A DNA stretch of 64,000 nt, taken from positions 7,551,536-7,615,535 of the forward strand of contig NC_134524.1 of NCBI RefSeq assembly GCF_027942865.1, given 5' to 3'. The first letter of the stretch is position 1. Every line of letters begins with the position of its first letter. This DNA is from Odontesthes bonariensis. Its lineage: Eukaryota; Chordata; Actinopteri; Atheriniformes; Atherinopsidae. The position numbers were made by a program, and so were the translations under genes. Under the pieces are notes generated by a model that worked only from the letters and a program-made list of their open reading frames with translations, was not told the DNA's origin and made no database searches. Of this stretch, positions 45,584 to 57,435 are shown piece after piece.

Positions 45584-45783
45584 AGCCGTGGCCTAGTGGT
45601 TAGGGAGGTGGACTTAAGATCAGAGGGTTGCAAGTTCAAATCCTGCCATTACCTCTATCCATGACTGAAGTGCCCTTGAGCAAGGCACCTAACCCCACAT
45701 TGCTCCAGGGGCTGTAACCAATACCCTGTATCTAAATAGCTGTAAGTTGCTTTGGATAAAAAGCGTCAGCTAAGTGTAATGTA
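45584..45783 (+). mobile_element. tRNA-derived SINE (V-SINE-like)
   Basis: The head has an A box (TGGCCTAGTGGTTAGG) and a B box (AGTTCAAATCC) about 35 bases apart, as for an RNA polymerase III promoter. The body contains TTGAGCAAGGCACCTAACCC, and the tail reads TTGCTTTGGATAAAAAGCGT then CAGCTAAGTGTAATGTA, the LINE-type 3' end of fish SINEs. A fold-back MITE was inserted immediately after it. Confidence 0.85.
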
Positions 45784-45787
45784 TTAA

Positions 45788-46210
45788 AGGGATAGTTCGC
45801 CTCTATTGACATGAAGCTGTATGACATCCCATATCAGCAACATCATTTATGAACATCTTCTTACCCCCTGCTGCGTCCTGTGAGCCGAGTTCCAGCCTCG
45901 TTTAGGTGTTGATGAAGGTAGTCCGGCTAGTTGGCTGGGGCCACAAAAATAAAGCGTTTTGCTTCTCAAAAGAATATGCGTTCCAAAGAGTAATACATTT
46001 GCATCACAAAATCGTTCTCCAGGAAAAAGTCAGACCTCACAATCGCTTGGCGCTATTTTCTCTCCCTTCGTATCACTGCGGGCTGTATAAACTGTGCAGA
46101 CCGAGCAGCAAATACTGTAACAGGTGCGTCTGTCGGCAGGCGGCAGCAGGCAGTGATACGAAGGAAGAGAAAATAGCGCCAACTGATTGTGAGGTCTGAC
46201 TTTTTCCTGA
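45788..46210. mobile_element. Fold-back MITE, copy 2 (right arm truncated)
   Basis: TTAA (45784-45787) precedes AGGGATAGTTCGCCTCTATT. The left arm and hairpin centre match 26033-26668, but the right arm stops after GGTCTGACTTTTTCCTG. Unlike copy 1 it keeps CCCCTGCTGCGTCCTGTGAG in the left arm, so the copy at 26033 has a deletion there. Confidence 0.8.
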
Positions 46211-46289
46211 ATATCTGCTGGCTGGTTACTTGGTGAGTTTACCTTCTGTTTATGGCTTCTCGGAGACAACTCCATGCCAAGCGCATTTC

Positions 46290-46890
46290 ATACCACAGGC
46301 AACTCAATGGGCTTTACATGAAGACAAGGCATTTAAAAGAACAGAAAAAAAAGCAATTTAAAGAGAATAAAAAAAATAGAATAAAAATTAAAACACAGTT
46401 AAAAGCAATCAAAGAAGAGGGGAAAAAGAAAAATATATATATAAGAAAAGATATAAAAGTGCTTCCAGTTGGGGCTGATTTCAGTTCTGCTGGTAGTTTG
46501 TTCCAGTTTGTGTGCAGCATAACAGCTAAAAGCTGCTTCACCGGGTCCAGTTTGAACTCTGGGCTCCACTTTCTGACCTGAGTCAGCAGATCTCAGAGCT
46601 CTGCTGGGTTTATACTCTGCTAGCATGTCATTCATGTATTCTGGACCTAAACCATTCTGTGATGTGTAGACGAGTAGCAGAACTTTAAAATCTATTCTGT
46701 ATCTAACCGGGAGCCGATGTAAAGACCTGAGAAATTCAAACACGTAGGGCTGAATAACCCCAAATGTCGGAAGAGGAGACTGCATAGCATAGCAGAGAGT
46801 CATCTGGTGTCGGGTGGTGATGTGGGCGGGGCCAGGATGACAGTGAACGTGGCGGTTAAAGATGCTTTTCTTGCAGTTTTTGAGGAGCAC
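46290..46890 (-). mobile_element. L2-like LINE ORF2 C-terminus
   Basis: Minus-strand translation gives LHRLPVRYRIDFKVLLLVYT, then NGLGPEYMNDMLAEYKPSRA and LRSADSGQ. This is the conserved C-terminal block of L2-clade reverse-transcriptase ORFs. It is broken by small frameshifts near the end and has no 5' part. Confidence 0.75.
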
Positions 46891-47103
46891 AGGTGAGTTT
46901 CTGGTGGGAAAGTAATCATTGGAGAAGGACTATTTCCACCATCTTGGTTATTTCATTCATTTATTTTGGTCAAACACTTCTCACAACCCGCTTTCGTAGT
47001 TTCACGCCACCATCTGAGACGTTATTGTGTTACATTTACACAAGAGCCTGGAACATTGACCCAGTAACAGCTGCTGTTTCAGTGTCCGCAGCCCATTAGA
47101 CCA

Positions 47104-47302
47104 CAGATCTACTTCTTTACTTCTTCTTAAAACACATTTTTATTCCCTGGCTTTTAACCCAGCATGAGACTCTGTTTCTGTTATTGTTTTAATATTGTTA
47201 TTGTTTATTATTGTTTTTACATTGTTCTTATGTTTCATGCCTTATATTTCGTGTTGTTATTCATGTACAGCACTTTATAAATAAAGTTGAGTTGAGTTTA
47301 AA
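47104..47302 (+). repeat. L2-like LINE 3' end
   Basis: TTAAAACACATTTTTATTCC then CTGGCTTTTAACCCAGCA encodes the last residues of an L2 ORF2 (KTHFYSLAFNPA). A T/A-rich 3' region with ATGTACAGCACTTTATAAAT and a GAGTT tail follows. Confidence 0.65.
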
Positions 47303-50300
47303 ACGGCTTCCATGAATCCCGTTTTCTCAGCTGTGGGCAAAACACAGATTTCTTTTTAAGATGCGACTCTGCTCTGCTGGTTTAGAAGTCCAGAGTTTCA
47401 TCCAGAGGTCTAATGAAATAGATTTTCTATGCTGTGCTTTAAGGCCTCAGTTTATTCTAAGTGGTCATTATGAGGGGGCATTATTCATATGTGTTACACC
47501 GTGACCTACGTCAGAAAAGCCATAAAACACCCATGATACACAAGATAACCCCCCATAAATAAGCTTTATGCTAAATGATAAATAAAAACAAAGTTCAGGC
47601 CACGTTGTAACAAAATTAAATGTTTTTTTCTTTTAAAACACGAGTTTTTGCTCCAATTGTCTGCTTTATATAGCAGAAGATCAGCATTTTAGCATTTTAG
47701 ACTGAACAGGTGAGAAGATTCAGCTCCCAGAAAAAGAATCATCTTCTCTAAATCGAGCGATGAAAGGTTCTGGATTTAATCTCAGGCCGCAGGGCTTTCC
47801 TTTTGCCATCATTTGGAGCATCTTTTAGGTTTTTAACGCCGCTTTTACACACCGGATGTCTGGGAGTAACCCTCCGATCTGTGTGTGTGTCTGTCTCTGC
47901 TGTGTTATAAGCTCCTGCTGTTTTAGCTGATCTCACCACCTTCCACTTACACACACACACACACAGCTTTTTATTTATTTACAGCAGGGATTACCGCAAG
48001 CAGAACATCCTGGACGACCCTCGTCTGAACCAGCAGGAGGAGCCCTGAGTCGAGCCGGTGTCGCAGCACTGCAGCATTCTCCGCTTCCCTCGCGGCTTTA
48101 AATGCAGATGAGCTGAAATACTGTAAATAGACACAGAAAAAAGGGGGAAAAGGGATGAGCTTCGCTGGCTAAACAAAGAGGCTGAGGGACTTTAATCTGC
48201 TGGAGGCTGTGAAAGGAGTGATGGAGGTTTCAGTGTGAAGGGACGCAGACTTTATGCTGAATCACTCTCGCTGTTAAGCAGCCTCCACCTTCTTTCTCAG
48301 CCCGTCTCCCACTCGCTCTGCGGTTTCAGGCCTTGCAACTTTTCTTTCATGTGCTCCTGGAGACGCCGTTCCTTTCGATCCCTTCATCTTACTTCAGCGT
48401 CGCTTTGACTCAGAGGTGTCCTCACCTCGCCCAACTGCAGGGCTTCCTGGAGCACATCCGCCAGAATGACTCTGAAACATGAATGAGATCAAACCCAAGC
48501 ATGAATCTATGAATCTATAATTCAGTCGAGTGATCCTGTGGACCGTGTGGCCTGATATCTGGTGGCTGGTGGGACATTTTTCACATGTTTAACACCTAAA
48601 ATGGTAGTAAATTGTGGAAGAATGGGTCAGATGCAGACAAAAAACAGGCTTTTTATTGCTGTTTGTGGACTGCAGCACCAGCTGACCTAAAGTCAGGCTC
48701 TTTATTTGGTGGTTAACGCCATCACAGCCGGAGTTTTTTCTGAATGTTTTACATTTATTTCATTTGTAGTGGAGCCGAACAGGAAATGGGGGGAAACAGC
48801 AACACAAGTTAAGCCCTGACGAGCAAAAACAAGTCTCATAAATGGTAAAAATGAAGAGCTGCTCAGTCTTTTCACATATACAGGACTGTAAAAAGTACGG
48901 CGCAGTGATCCAGGCCGTTAGGATGTTTGGAAAGGGCCGCAGGAATTCAGCTGGCTGCAAAATGTCTGCAACCTCTGGACTTTCGTTACCACGGCGCCCT
49001 GAGATTCCTCACAAGTTGCAAAGCGCTCACTCACGGCTGCACCTTCTATGGAGTTGAGTGGCCTTCATTGGATTTTGTAAAGCGTTTACAAGTTCTTTAC
49101 AAAATCCTGCACATTTGTGGATATTGAAACTGATTTAGCTCCGTAGGGACCAGAGCTCATCTCTCATCCCATAAAGTGTGTGAATACATAAACAAGCAGG
49201 AACCTGCCGGTGTTGATGTGTCAGACTCCAGCTCTGATATATCCTGCACCATAAAATGACAGCAGCAGTTTTACAGCTGGTGCAGGAAGATTCACTGTCA
49301 GAGGCGAACTGGTCAGCGACTGAAATGAGAACAAAATGTCCTGCGTGCACGACTTACGGATCAATAATAAATCCTGCCGCTCCGAAGCTGCTCTGTTGAC
49401 ACCGTCATCGAGATCTTAATTCAAATAAGTCACTGTCTGATTGTTTAACACCTAAATACAGTGAATGCTCAAAGAAGCATTGAGCTTTACAATTCTTCTT
49501 TGAAGAACTCCATTTAATCTGACTCAGGTGTGTCGAAGCAGGGAAACATGTAAAAAATCGAACTGGTTTTGAGCGACCAACAGGCTTAAATCCAAATATA
49601 TTCCATTCATGTCAGTTTAAGGTGTCTACATGCACTTAATAACTCAGTCTCATTGTAATTTAGCCAATTATCTGATCCTTTCAGTGCCATGTGACCCCAC
49701 TGAATGTCATGTTCATGGAATTTGTTGAAATGCTAAACCTCAGATTCCTTCCTCGTCACCCACATTATTCTCAGTATCTCAGTCATCCATCACAAGTTGT
49801 TTAGATGTGAAAAATTACAACGGATTTGAGTTCAAAAGACTAATTATCTCATCTGATTTGGTTCCTACGCATATCTCATGTTCAGAGCTTGTTTTCATAC
49901 TGTTAGCACAAGGCTAATGCAAAGGTTCCGTTGGTTTACATAAAGTTTCCACCGTGGGACATTTCTGTTATAAGGTCAGAAATTCAGGGTGATTATAACC
50001 AGGTTAAGAGGTTGCATCGTGCTTTGCAGTGAGAGGAATATTACTGGTGGTATTGACCACAGTTTACACTGGTTTTGAGCAACCAACAGGCTTCAAATCC
50101 AAATATATTCCATTCATGTGCATGTGTGACAAAAGGCAAGCAGCAAATAACCGTCATTAAGAAGTGAAAACAGCCATTTCTGCTTACAATGGTGATGAAA
50201 ACAATTACAAAGCTAACTGCCGAAGCTCTGAGTTCTACGTGTTTGCTAAGTTATGCTAACCTGAAGTCAGTTTTACCATCATAGAGTCATGGGCAGGGAG

Positions 50301-50826
50301 GAGAACATCTGACAAAGCATTTAATTGGGTTCATTAAGAGCATCTAAGGGTGTCGAATGAGTCCTCAGAGTGTTTTTATTTATTTCCTGAAAAGAAATCT
50401 CTGCAGTGACGTCCAGAATAACTGCGTAGCTGGGCCACATGGAGTGTAGGTCAATGCACGGCACAAGACAAAGAGTTTAAAAGCATTTGAGTGGAAAGTG
50501 GACCTTCCAACGGGACAGGAAGCATTCAGCTGAAGTCGCCCAGAGATGAACAGAGAACACAGTTCCATCCAGAATCTGTGGGTGGAACTACAGACCAGAA
50601 GCCTTCAAACCTGCAGATCATCCCAGAATGAGGTCCAGTTCTCCAGTGGAGGCATGAAGAAAGCAGTCGTGGGTTCCATAATATACAATTAATATGTTAA
50701 AACCGACCTGGATTAAATAACATTTTGAGATCCAGGTATTTTGATCCAAATGTCTCCACCTACTGAGGCCTACTTTTCCACTGTAGGCCTGTTTTGACTC
50801 CCCCTGTAAGCATGTAGTGTTTTAAC
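47303..50826. other. Intergenic DNA downstream of NICOL1, mostly unassigned
   Basis: Visible features are a short AC microsatellite (47947-47965), an orphan exon-like segment at 47989-48048, and a pair of ~50-bp direct repeats (TGGTTTTGAGCGACCAACAG at about 49564 and its near copy at about 50072, 509 bases apart). No gene is recognised. Confidence 0.45.
47989..48048 (+). other. Orphan terminal-exon-like segment
   Basis: A T-rich tract and ACAG/CAG acceptors precede a short frame that reads DYRKQNILDDPRLNQQEEP and then stops. The composition looks protein-like, and the following bases fall to ordinary non-coding content. I find no upstream exon between NICOL1 and here and do not recognise the peptide. 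It could be a last exon of a gene I failed to identify, a gene relic, or chance. Confidence 0.2.
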
Positions 50827-51035
50827 TAGGGCTGGGCAAGTTAACTCGTTAATTATTTAACTCTTTCACACGTTCTTTTTTTTTTAAATTAAGCAAAAAT
50901 GTTATTAAAAAAATTTGAACCGGGGCCAGCTGCAGCGAGGAGTATAGCCTCATGGGGCGCCTGCTCAACCCACTACGCCACAGACCGCCCCTGTTTTATT
51001 ATTTATTTTATTATTGTAAAAGTCTGTTACTCACA
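50827..51035 (+). mobile_element. hAT MITE fragment 5 with inserted SINE head
   Basis: TAGGGCTGGGCAAGTTAACT begins a MITE left end. Within ~90 bases a minus-strand tRNA-like block follows (complement TGTGGCGTAGTGGGTTGAGC with CCCCGGTTCAAATT as B box, 50918-50996). The MITE then resumes with TATTATTTATTTTATTATTG and one GTAAAAGTCTG unit before ending abruptly near 51035. The BED-finger segment is missing. Confidence 0.6.
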
Positions 51036-51463
51036 ACCAAAGAAGATCTCCGAACCCGTGGAAGAGGAAACAGAACCAGAAACGGCCTCTGCAGACACAC
51101 AGGAAGTGGTTCCATTAGACTTGGCTCATCAGGCTGGATCGGACACGGAACTGGTGAGTCAAGTCGAAGTGGAATTAGTCCAACAGTCAAAACATGTCTC
51201 GGAGCCAAATCCAAGAAAGACTCGTCATCGTCCTTGAAATGGAACCAGCCTCCCAACATCCAGAGGACTGTGAAACATCAGCAGCCTCACATCCCACAGA
51301 AGACACAGCAGGTCCAGAACAACTGGCGGACCAAAGCGAGCCCTCAGAACAAAGAGCAGAGGTGCCTTCAGCGTGGAGGAAGTTAAAGAAATACATGACG
51401 CCAAAACACCGCCGCCAGTACAAAGAGAAAACCATCGAGAGAGGAAGACACAGCAGCGTTTAG
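51036..51463 (+). pseudogene. Coding-like sequence with a frameshift, unidentified
   Basis: Two plus frames join near 51200-51237. The first reads KKISEPVEEETEPETASADT and onward, rich in Glu, Thr and Ser; the second continues through PAEQ-like acidic sequence to VPSAWRKLKKYMTPKHRRQY and stops at 51463. The acidic stretch ending in a basic WRKLKKY motif looks like real protein sequence rather than noise, and the frame change suggests decay. I do not recognise the family. It directly abuts the truncated hAT MITE. Confidence 0.3.
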
Positions 51464-52556
51464 AAGACTCGTCAACAGCTTGTCAACCTCAAATGAATAT
51501 AAAACCTTCTCCATACTTCATATTATAACATCAATAAAATATGATTCAAATTCATATAACTTTTGTTCATCTGTATCTTTTCATCCTGAACAACTGCCTG
51601 AAAGCATCAGAGCATTGTTCTCCCAGCTGTTAACAGCATTAATGTGTCATTCAGATCAGAACATGAAGATATGTTCCTTCACTAATCATCATTGCATTAA
51701 TTTATGTGTTTAAATAGAATAAATTCTTAAAAAACAACTAAATTAAACACTTGTTTAACACTTGTTGTTTGGGTTCTGTTATCAAAATAAGAAACGGTTT
51801 TACAGGGTCAATTAAAAGGTAATTTTCTTCAAAAGTCATTCTTCCGAGCACAAATCAGGTGTTTTTGATATTGTTGAGGGTTTAATATCACCTCTTACTG
51901 AACATATTTATGCTTATTTATGCCTCTGTGGCCAGTGTACATGGCATCTGTCTGCATGTGTGTGTTCAACAGCTGCCAACCTGGATGGGTTAAAAGCGGA
52001 GGAGAAATTTCATGTATTTCGTGCATCTACATGACAATAAAGTCTTAATCTCAGTCTTAAAGTATCACACTCTCTGCTCTCCTCATCTGTATTCACACGA
52101 ATCCCACAAACACAACGGTGTGAAAATAACTGAGCTTCGCTTTGAAAGCGCTCAGAGATGGAGCTGCGAGGAATTTGCATATTTCCTGTCGCCTCACACA
52201 GGATGATCCAACACGCATTGAAGCTCATTTCCGCAGCATTTAGATCATTTCAATGCTGCATTCCTCGTTCTGAGTGCAGCTTCGTAAGAAAAGCCACTGA
52301 AGTGGAGCTAAATCCAGTTTTATGAAGACGCTCAACACAACAGAGAAATTCTGTCGCTCTGAGGGTCAAACTGAGGGCACAAACACACACCAGCAGATGT
52401 GAAAGTTACTTTGGCGCAACTAAGCTTAAAGAGGATCTCCAGAACACGATGAGTCTGACCAGTGGAGGCGTAGTTAGGTAGTTACAGGCTGAATTAGGGC
52501 GAGTTTTCAGCCCAACACGTCTAACTGTGGAGGAATATCCACCGGCTGCAGAACTG
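51464..52556. other. Intergenic, nothing recognised
   Basis: No exon or repeat end is evident. One short stretch (52010-52060) resembles a LINE tail (CTACATGACAATAAAGTCTTAATCTC). Confidence 0.45.
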
Positions 52557-53136
52557 TGGAAGTTTTTCTGTGCCATCAGAGTTTGAATAGGAATTTCTAA
52601 TATTGAATTTTTACAGCATCAAAATCAGACTTTGAATTTGAAAAACCAACAGTGTAAAAAAAAAATCTAATTCTAAAAACAAAAATCAGTGTAAAAAAAT
52701 TCAACATCTAAAAAAAAAATTCTGTGGGAAAAAAATCAACTTCAAAAAATTTAATGGAAAAAAATTCAGTGGAAATTTTTTTACAGATCAGCTCAATGTT
52801 ATTAAGTAATATCTATTACTCAATTTTACTAACACAAATGGCGTTGGTGGACATGGCTGATCTGTCCAATGGAGCGTAAGTTGATTGGCTGCCGTTGGAT
52901 GAATTGAGACAGGGATCGATTGCTTCTCCCTGTTTACCCGGATTTTGAGTCTGGTTCTTTTTCCACTGAATTTTTTTCCACTGAACTTTTTGAAGTTGAA
53001 TTTTTTTCCATTGAACTTTTTGATGTTGAATTTTTTTACACTGATGGTTTTTCAAATCCAAAGTCTGATTTTGATGCTGTAAAAATTCAATATAAGAAAT
53101 TCGTATTCAAACTCTGATGGCACAGAAAAACTTCCA
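52557..53136. mobile_element. 580-bp MITE with ~100-bp inverted termini and AAAAATTCA-type subrepeats
   Basis: The left end, TGGAAGTTTTTCTGTGCCAT, is the complement of the right end, and pairing continues inward past CAGCATCAAAATCAGACTTTG for about 100 bases. Further inside, both arms carry A-rich (left) or T-rich (right) subrepeats such as TTTTTTTCCACTGAACTTTTT. The minus-strand frame reading as repeated QKVQWKKIQ is produced by these subrepeats. There is no transposase, and I cannot assign the family. Confidence 0.75.
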
Positions 53137-56100
53137 TACAGAACACCAACAAATGAGTGTTGGATCATTCAACATATTCTGACTTTCAGATCCTTTAAAA
53201 TAACCGACTGGGTCTCTGTGCACTGGTTCTGTTGGTTTTGAAGGAAAAAGATCACACCCAACGTCAAGGTCAAGACACGTTGACAGCAGGCAGTGTTCAT
53301 CCAACAGCCAAAGGTCAACGGTATCCGTGGCAACGATTCAAAAGCCCCTCTCATCCCCTGCATTGTTCAGAGCTGCACTCTTCAGATTGATGATGCGTCT
53401 CAAGAGGCTCCAGGACTAAAAGCACCACAAATGGCCACAAATCTAAGGCCTCAGACGTCTCAGAAACCAGCTCAGATTCAGCGTCTGACCACAAGAGGGA
53501 GACAGGCTTCTGGTAAGTCCCAAACACAGAAAAAACAACACATACATGCCTTAAAAAAACCCACGTCTCAGGCTTAAAGAGCTGCGTTCAGCTGCATAAA
53601 TATAACACAGATGGATTCTGGGTGCTTCCATCACCGTCACAGCCCTTCTTTTCCTGGTTTCTACACTCGAGAAGCCTCTCTGTAGCCGCTTTGTCTGGTT
53701 CCTTCAGTTGTTTCCCATTAGCATCCGCTGGCCTTTATTTAACTTTTGCTAAGCCTACAAATTCAAGTTTCCCCAAAAACAGATGGTGCACACCAGTAGG
53801 GATTAAGAATAAAAAAATAAATCTATCTGAAATCAAACCGTAAAAAAGATTTCTGCAAGAAAACCAGCGCAGTCGAGGTTAATTTATTCATTTCCTGCGA
53901 CTGTTCCTCTAAATTTGAGGGCCTGAAAGTCTTGGCCGTGCATGCAGATGCAGAGCGCTGTTAGAACTCACCTGATGAAAGCAGAGCTCTGTGGGAAACA
54001 ACTTTAAACTTCAAAGCAGAGCTCTGCTGAGCTGCGAGGAGGCGGCGGCGGGGACAGAAGCAGCCGGGCTTTTATACGGACGGACGGACGGAGGGGGGGG
54101 GGGGTTTCCTCAGCTGCGAGTTAGAGTCAAAGGTCACGTGCAAGACTATTGGAACAATATGTGGAGCTCTGTGTGGGGATTTTGAACTTTTCTGCGAGTG
54201 AAAAGCAGGAAAAACGCACGTTTGGTCGAGGTTAAGATCACAGAGTTTGGACACTTTTCAGGCTGAATGGTAAATGTGTTGTTGGCCCGTGAATGCAACA
54301 GCGTCTGAATAATTTAAAGTGCCCCTCGGAAAATAATCCATCAACACTCACTTCTGGCAGCTGAAGAGCAGGAAATTCGAACTTACATCTCAGCACAAGG
54401 AGATAATCTGATAAGTGATGCTTGAACCCAAATAACTTACAATCCATTAAACGCTTTTAAATCGCTGAAACACGATTAGAGGATTTACAACCTTTGAAAA
54501 CAGAGTACATCTCTGTGTAGTATATGACCTAAATGGGTAATAATTACAAATTATATCGTCTCTTAGTAATTGTTCATATTTCCACGCTGACGAGAAGAGA
54601 ATTTAATCAAGTAAAAGATTAAAAAAATGAATAATTCAGATCAAGGACACACAAGTTAAAAAAAATGGTTTCCAGTTACCATGAGAACGGTTATAAAATA
54701 CCTCACAAATACCAGAACTGCCTCAGTTCTGGAGCTCTGGGCTGAGTATATGTGCAACGAGGCTCTTCACGCTAAAGAATCCACAAAAAGAACAGAAAAG
54801 TTCTACATATGAGATCTAAAAACGACGGAAAAGGAAACAAAACTATCAGAGGACAAATGAAAAAATGTGTAGAAATACAACTGAAGCAGTCGGGAGATAA
54901 GAATTAACCATAAAACGCTCAAAAACTGAACCGTAGCGGGGTTTGTTTGTAAATATTTACATCAATTAGATTTGATAAATAAACATAGGCTATTGCTTGT
55001 TAAAACAATTACATTCAATTGTGAATGTTGTTTTCTGTGAAACAAGCTAGAATAAATTACTAAAAATACACATAAACCCAACAATTCATTTGAAATACCT
55101 CAGCTTTACCGTTCATATCGCATAATTATCACATTAGCTGTATTCGTATGTTTTATGGTTTATGTTTATTTGTTTTGGAATTAAAGGGCATAAAACCTAC
55201 AAATCGAGCCTAAATATCTGCGTTATATTGGCTGGATGAGTCGCCTCAGCGCCACATCAGTGTGTGCTTACACACAGCACTCTTTATATGATTCTGCAGG
55301 TGGCGAGTTATTTATAGTATCCGTTGGTGACCTTGTGTTTTTGCTTTAATGACGTGTGGACACCAGACTGCCAAACAGCACAAGAATTTATCCGCATTTT
55401 CACATTTTTGAGTTTAAAAACTTCCAATTTGAAGGTGAAAACCTCCTCAAATCAAACAGCTTTTATGTCCTCTGACTGCAGAAGGTCCCACTGTGTCAGA
55501 CTCTCATGCACGTGAACATAATCAATATGTGTATTCAATCGAACTGCGGCTGGTTTCCATGTTTCTTAATTCCTGAAGCATAGGTGTTTTTGTGGAAGCC
55601 AAATATTTCTGTGTTCTCATCTTTCAAAATCAGGACACAAGAGCAGCAGCTGCAGTAAAGCGCTAAAACTGCAGCAATAAAATGACATTTACATCCATAA
55701 ACACATCTGTTTATCGCCTTTTATTGGATCATTTGGATGTTATAACAAGGGTTTTTGTGCCATTTGCTCAAAAATATTGATGCTTTCTGCAACTTTTGCC
55801 ATAGATGCTCACTCATCACACGACATTACCGACAGCCAATGAGCCGGCTCAAAGGATGCGCATGCGCAGAGCATCCTCCTAAGTGGATAACGGCGCACTT
55901 CGCTGTGCAGGGTGTGCTGGTGCGCATAAAATGCTCTTTCGACCGCATTTTTTTTTCCATGGAGTAAATGTTCGGGCTGAGCAGAGTATGCGAGGACACG
56001 GACACGATGCAGAGCATCTGCCCGCACTCCTCCTCCTCCTCCTCCGCCGCTCCCTGGTCAGGAGGAGGGGAAAGCTTATACCTTCAGGAGGAGGGAATGG

Positions 56101-57210
56101 GGGTGGATGCAGCCTTTTATCTATCGCAAGTTGCCTCTGATGATCCAGTTCAAACTAGTTCTGCTTTATGCGACTGTGGCTCGCAGAGCTGCAAAAAAAA
56201 CCAAAACACTCCTGGAGCCGAATCAAGGCGCTAATTCCAGCATGTTTTAGATAATAACTGGATGGACAACTTGACAAACTCGTCTTTATTCAGGGATAGA
56301 CTTTATTGGCGTATTTTCCGCAAACGCAGTTCTCATATTTGAGGGGAGGTGGGGGTGTTATGATTGACTGTAAACGTGATTTTTTTTCACGCTGTGGAAA
56401 AATAACCCCGCACATATATATAAAAAAACAGAGCATTTGATCAGGAGAGCAGGAGTCACGGTCAGATGCAGGGTGTGTGTGATGGGGGAAGACAAAGCAT
56501 CGCTCAGCAGCCCCTATTGTGCGCCACAAGCCGCCGATAGATCACAGACGGGGTTTGAGATGCGCAGTAAGGAGAGACGTAATCTCCATGTTGGGAGTGA
56601 TGTATGTGGAGCGGGGCGAAGGGAAGCCATGCGGGGATCACTGCAGTGCAGCAGAGCTGTCAGTCACCCGGCAAACAGCCCGCCGCCAGTCTGCTCAATG
56701 TCACTTTAATGTCTGAATACAGATTGAAATGGAAAACACCAGGATATTTTCTTATTAAACGCACCATTGGCCTATTTGTGCGTAAAAATGAGCCCGTTTC
56801 TGCAGAATTTCACCTCGGATTTAATGATAAGACGTTAATACAGGCTCACGCGATTTAAAGGGTCTGAAACACTGTAAAAAAAAAAAAAAAAAGCCTTTTA
56901 AAAAGATCTGCAGTCGGTGCGACCTGTTGGAGAAACGCCCCCGCTTTACCTCGCGCCTCCCCGCTGCGTGTTGCATCCCAACAACCCGGGGATCCTCCTC
57001 ACTGAAGGCGAACCTGCACAGAAACATACGCACTCTCGCCATCACACCCTCCTCACGGGCCCACTTTCTCAAAATACACACTTCTCCGGCACACATAAGC
57101 CTCTCCAGATCTCTCCCCCCCACCTCCCTCCTCCCTCCCTCCACCGCCAGCATCCAATCTGCGCGGCGGGAGGACCTCCCCAACCCCTGAACCCGAATCT
57201 ACCCGCCCTG
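53137..57210. other. Upstream region of NAT8L, no gene recognised
   Basis: This contains a G run near 54091-54104, (GGAC)n-type GGACGGACGGACGG at about 54077-54090, and increasing CpG density after 55850 that merges into the NAT8L promoter island. Small open frames show no family resemblance. Distal regulatory elements for NAT8L may lie here, but none can be named. Confidence 0.45.
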
Positions 57211-57216
57211 CGCGCT

Positions 57217-57224
57217 TATAAATA
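57217..57224 (+). promoter_or_regulatory. TATA box of NAT8L
   Basis: TATAAATA in a GC-rich context (CGCGCTTATAAATACAGC), 212 bases before the start codon, predicts transcription starting at about 57245-57255. The surrounding 57000-58350 is CpG-rich. Confidence 0.55.
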
Positions 57225-57435
57225 CAGCTTGAATCACGCCGGCAAGCCTTGGTCGTCAGAAACTCTCAGGGTTGCAGCAGAACATCCCCCTTCGTCTTAT
57301 CCCCCCCTTCATCATCGTTTCGCTGTTTTTTAAGAAAATCTTCCGCATCGTCCATTTCCATTCATTCTTCCTCTCTTTTATTTTTCTCCCCCCGCCTCTT
57401 TCCGAGCTGTAGTTGTGTCCTTCGCGGCCAGTTGC

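Noticed and set aside
46030-46275. 81-codon frame in the fold-back element and similar frames at 26193-26607
   Set aside because: Frames occur on both strands because the arms are complementary, and they do not resemble a transposase.
52816-53061. Minus-strand frame with repeated KVQWKKIQ
   Set aside because: This is the translation of A/T-rich subrepeats in a MITE arm, not a protein gene.
55809-56140. Small overlapping frames in CpG-rich DNA upstream of NAT8L
   Set aside because: There are several overlapping frames on both strands, none with family resemblance or splice support; this is compositional.
57415-57435. Upstream in-frame ATG of NAT8L
   Set aside because: It would add seven residues (MSFAASC) with no counterpart in the family; the ATG at 57436 matches the usual MH...MVCETK start. 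It cannot be fully excluded.
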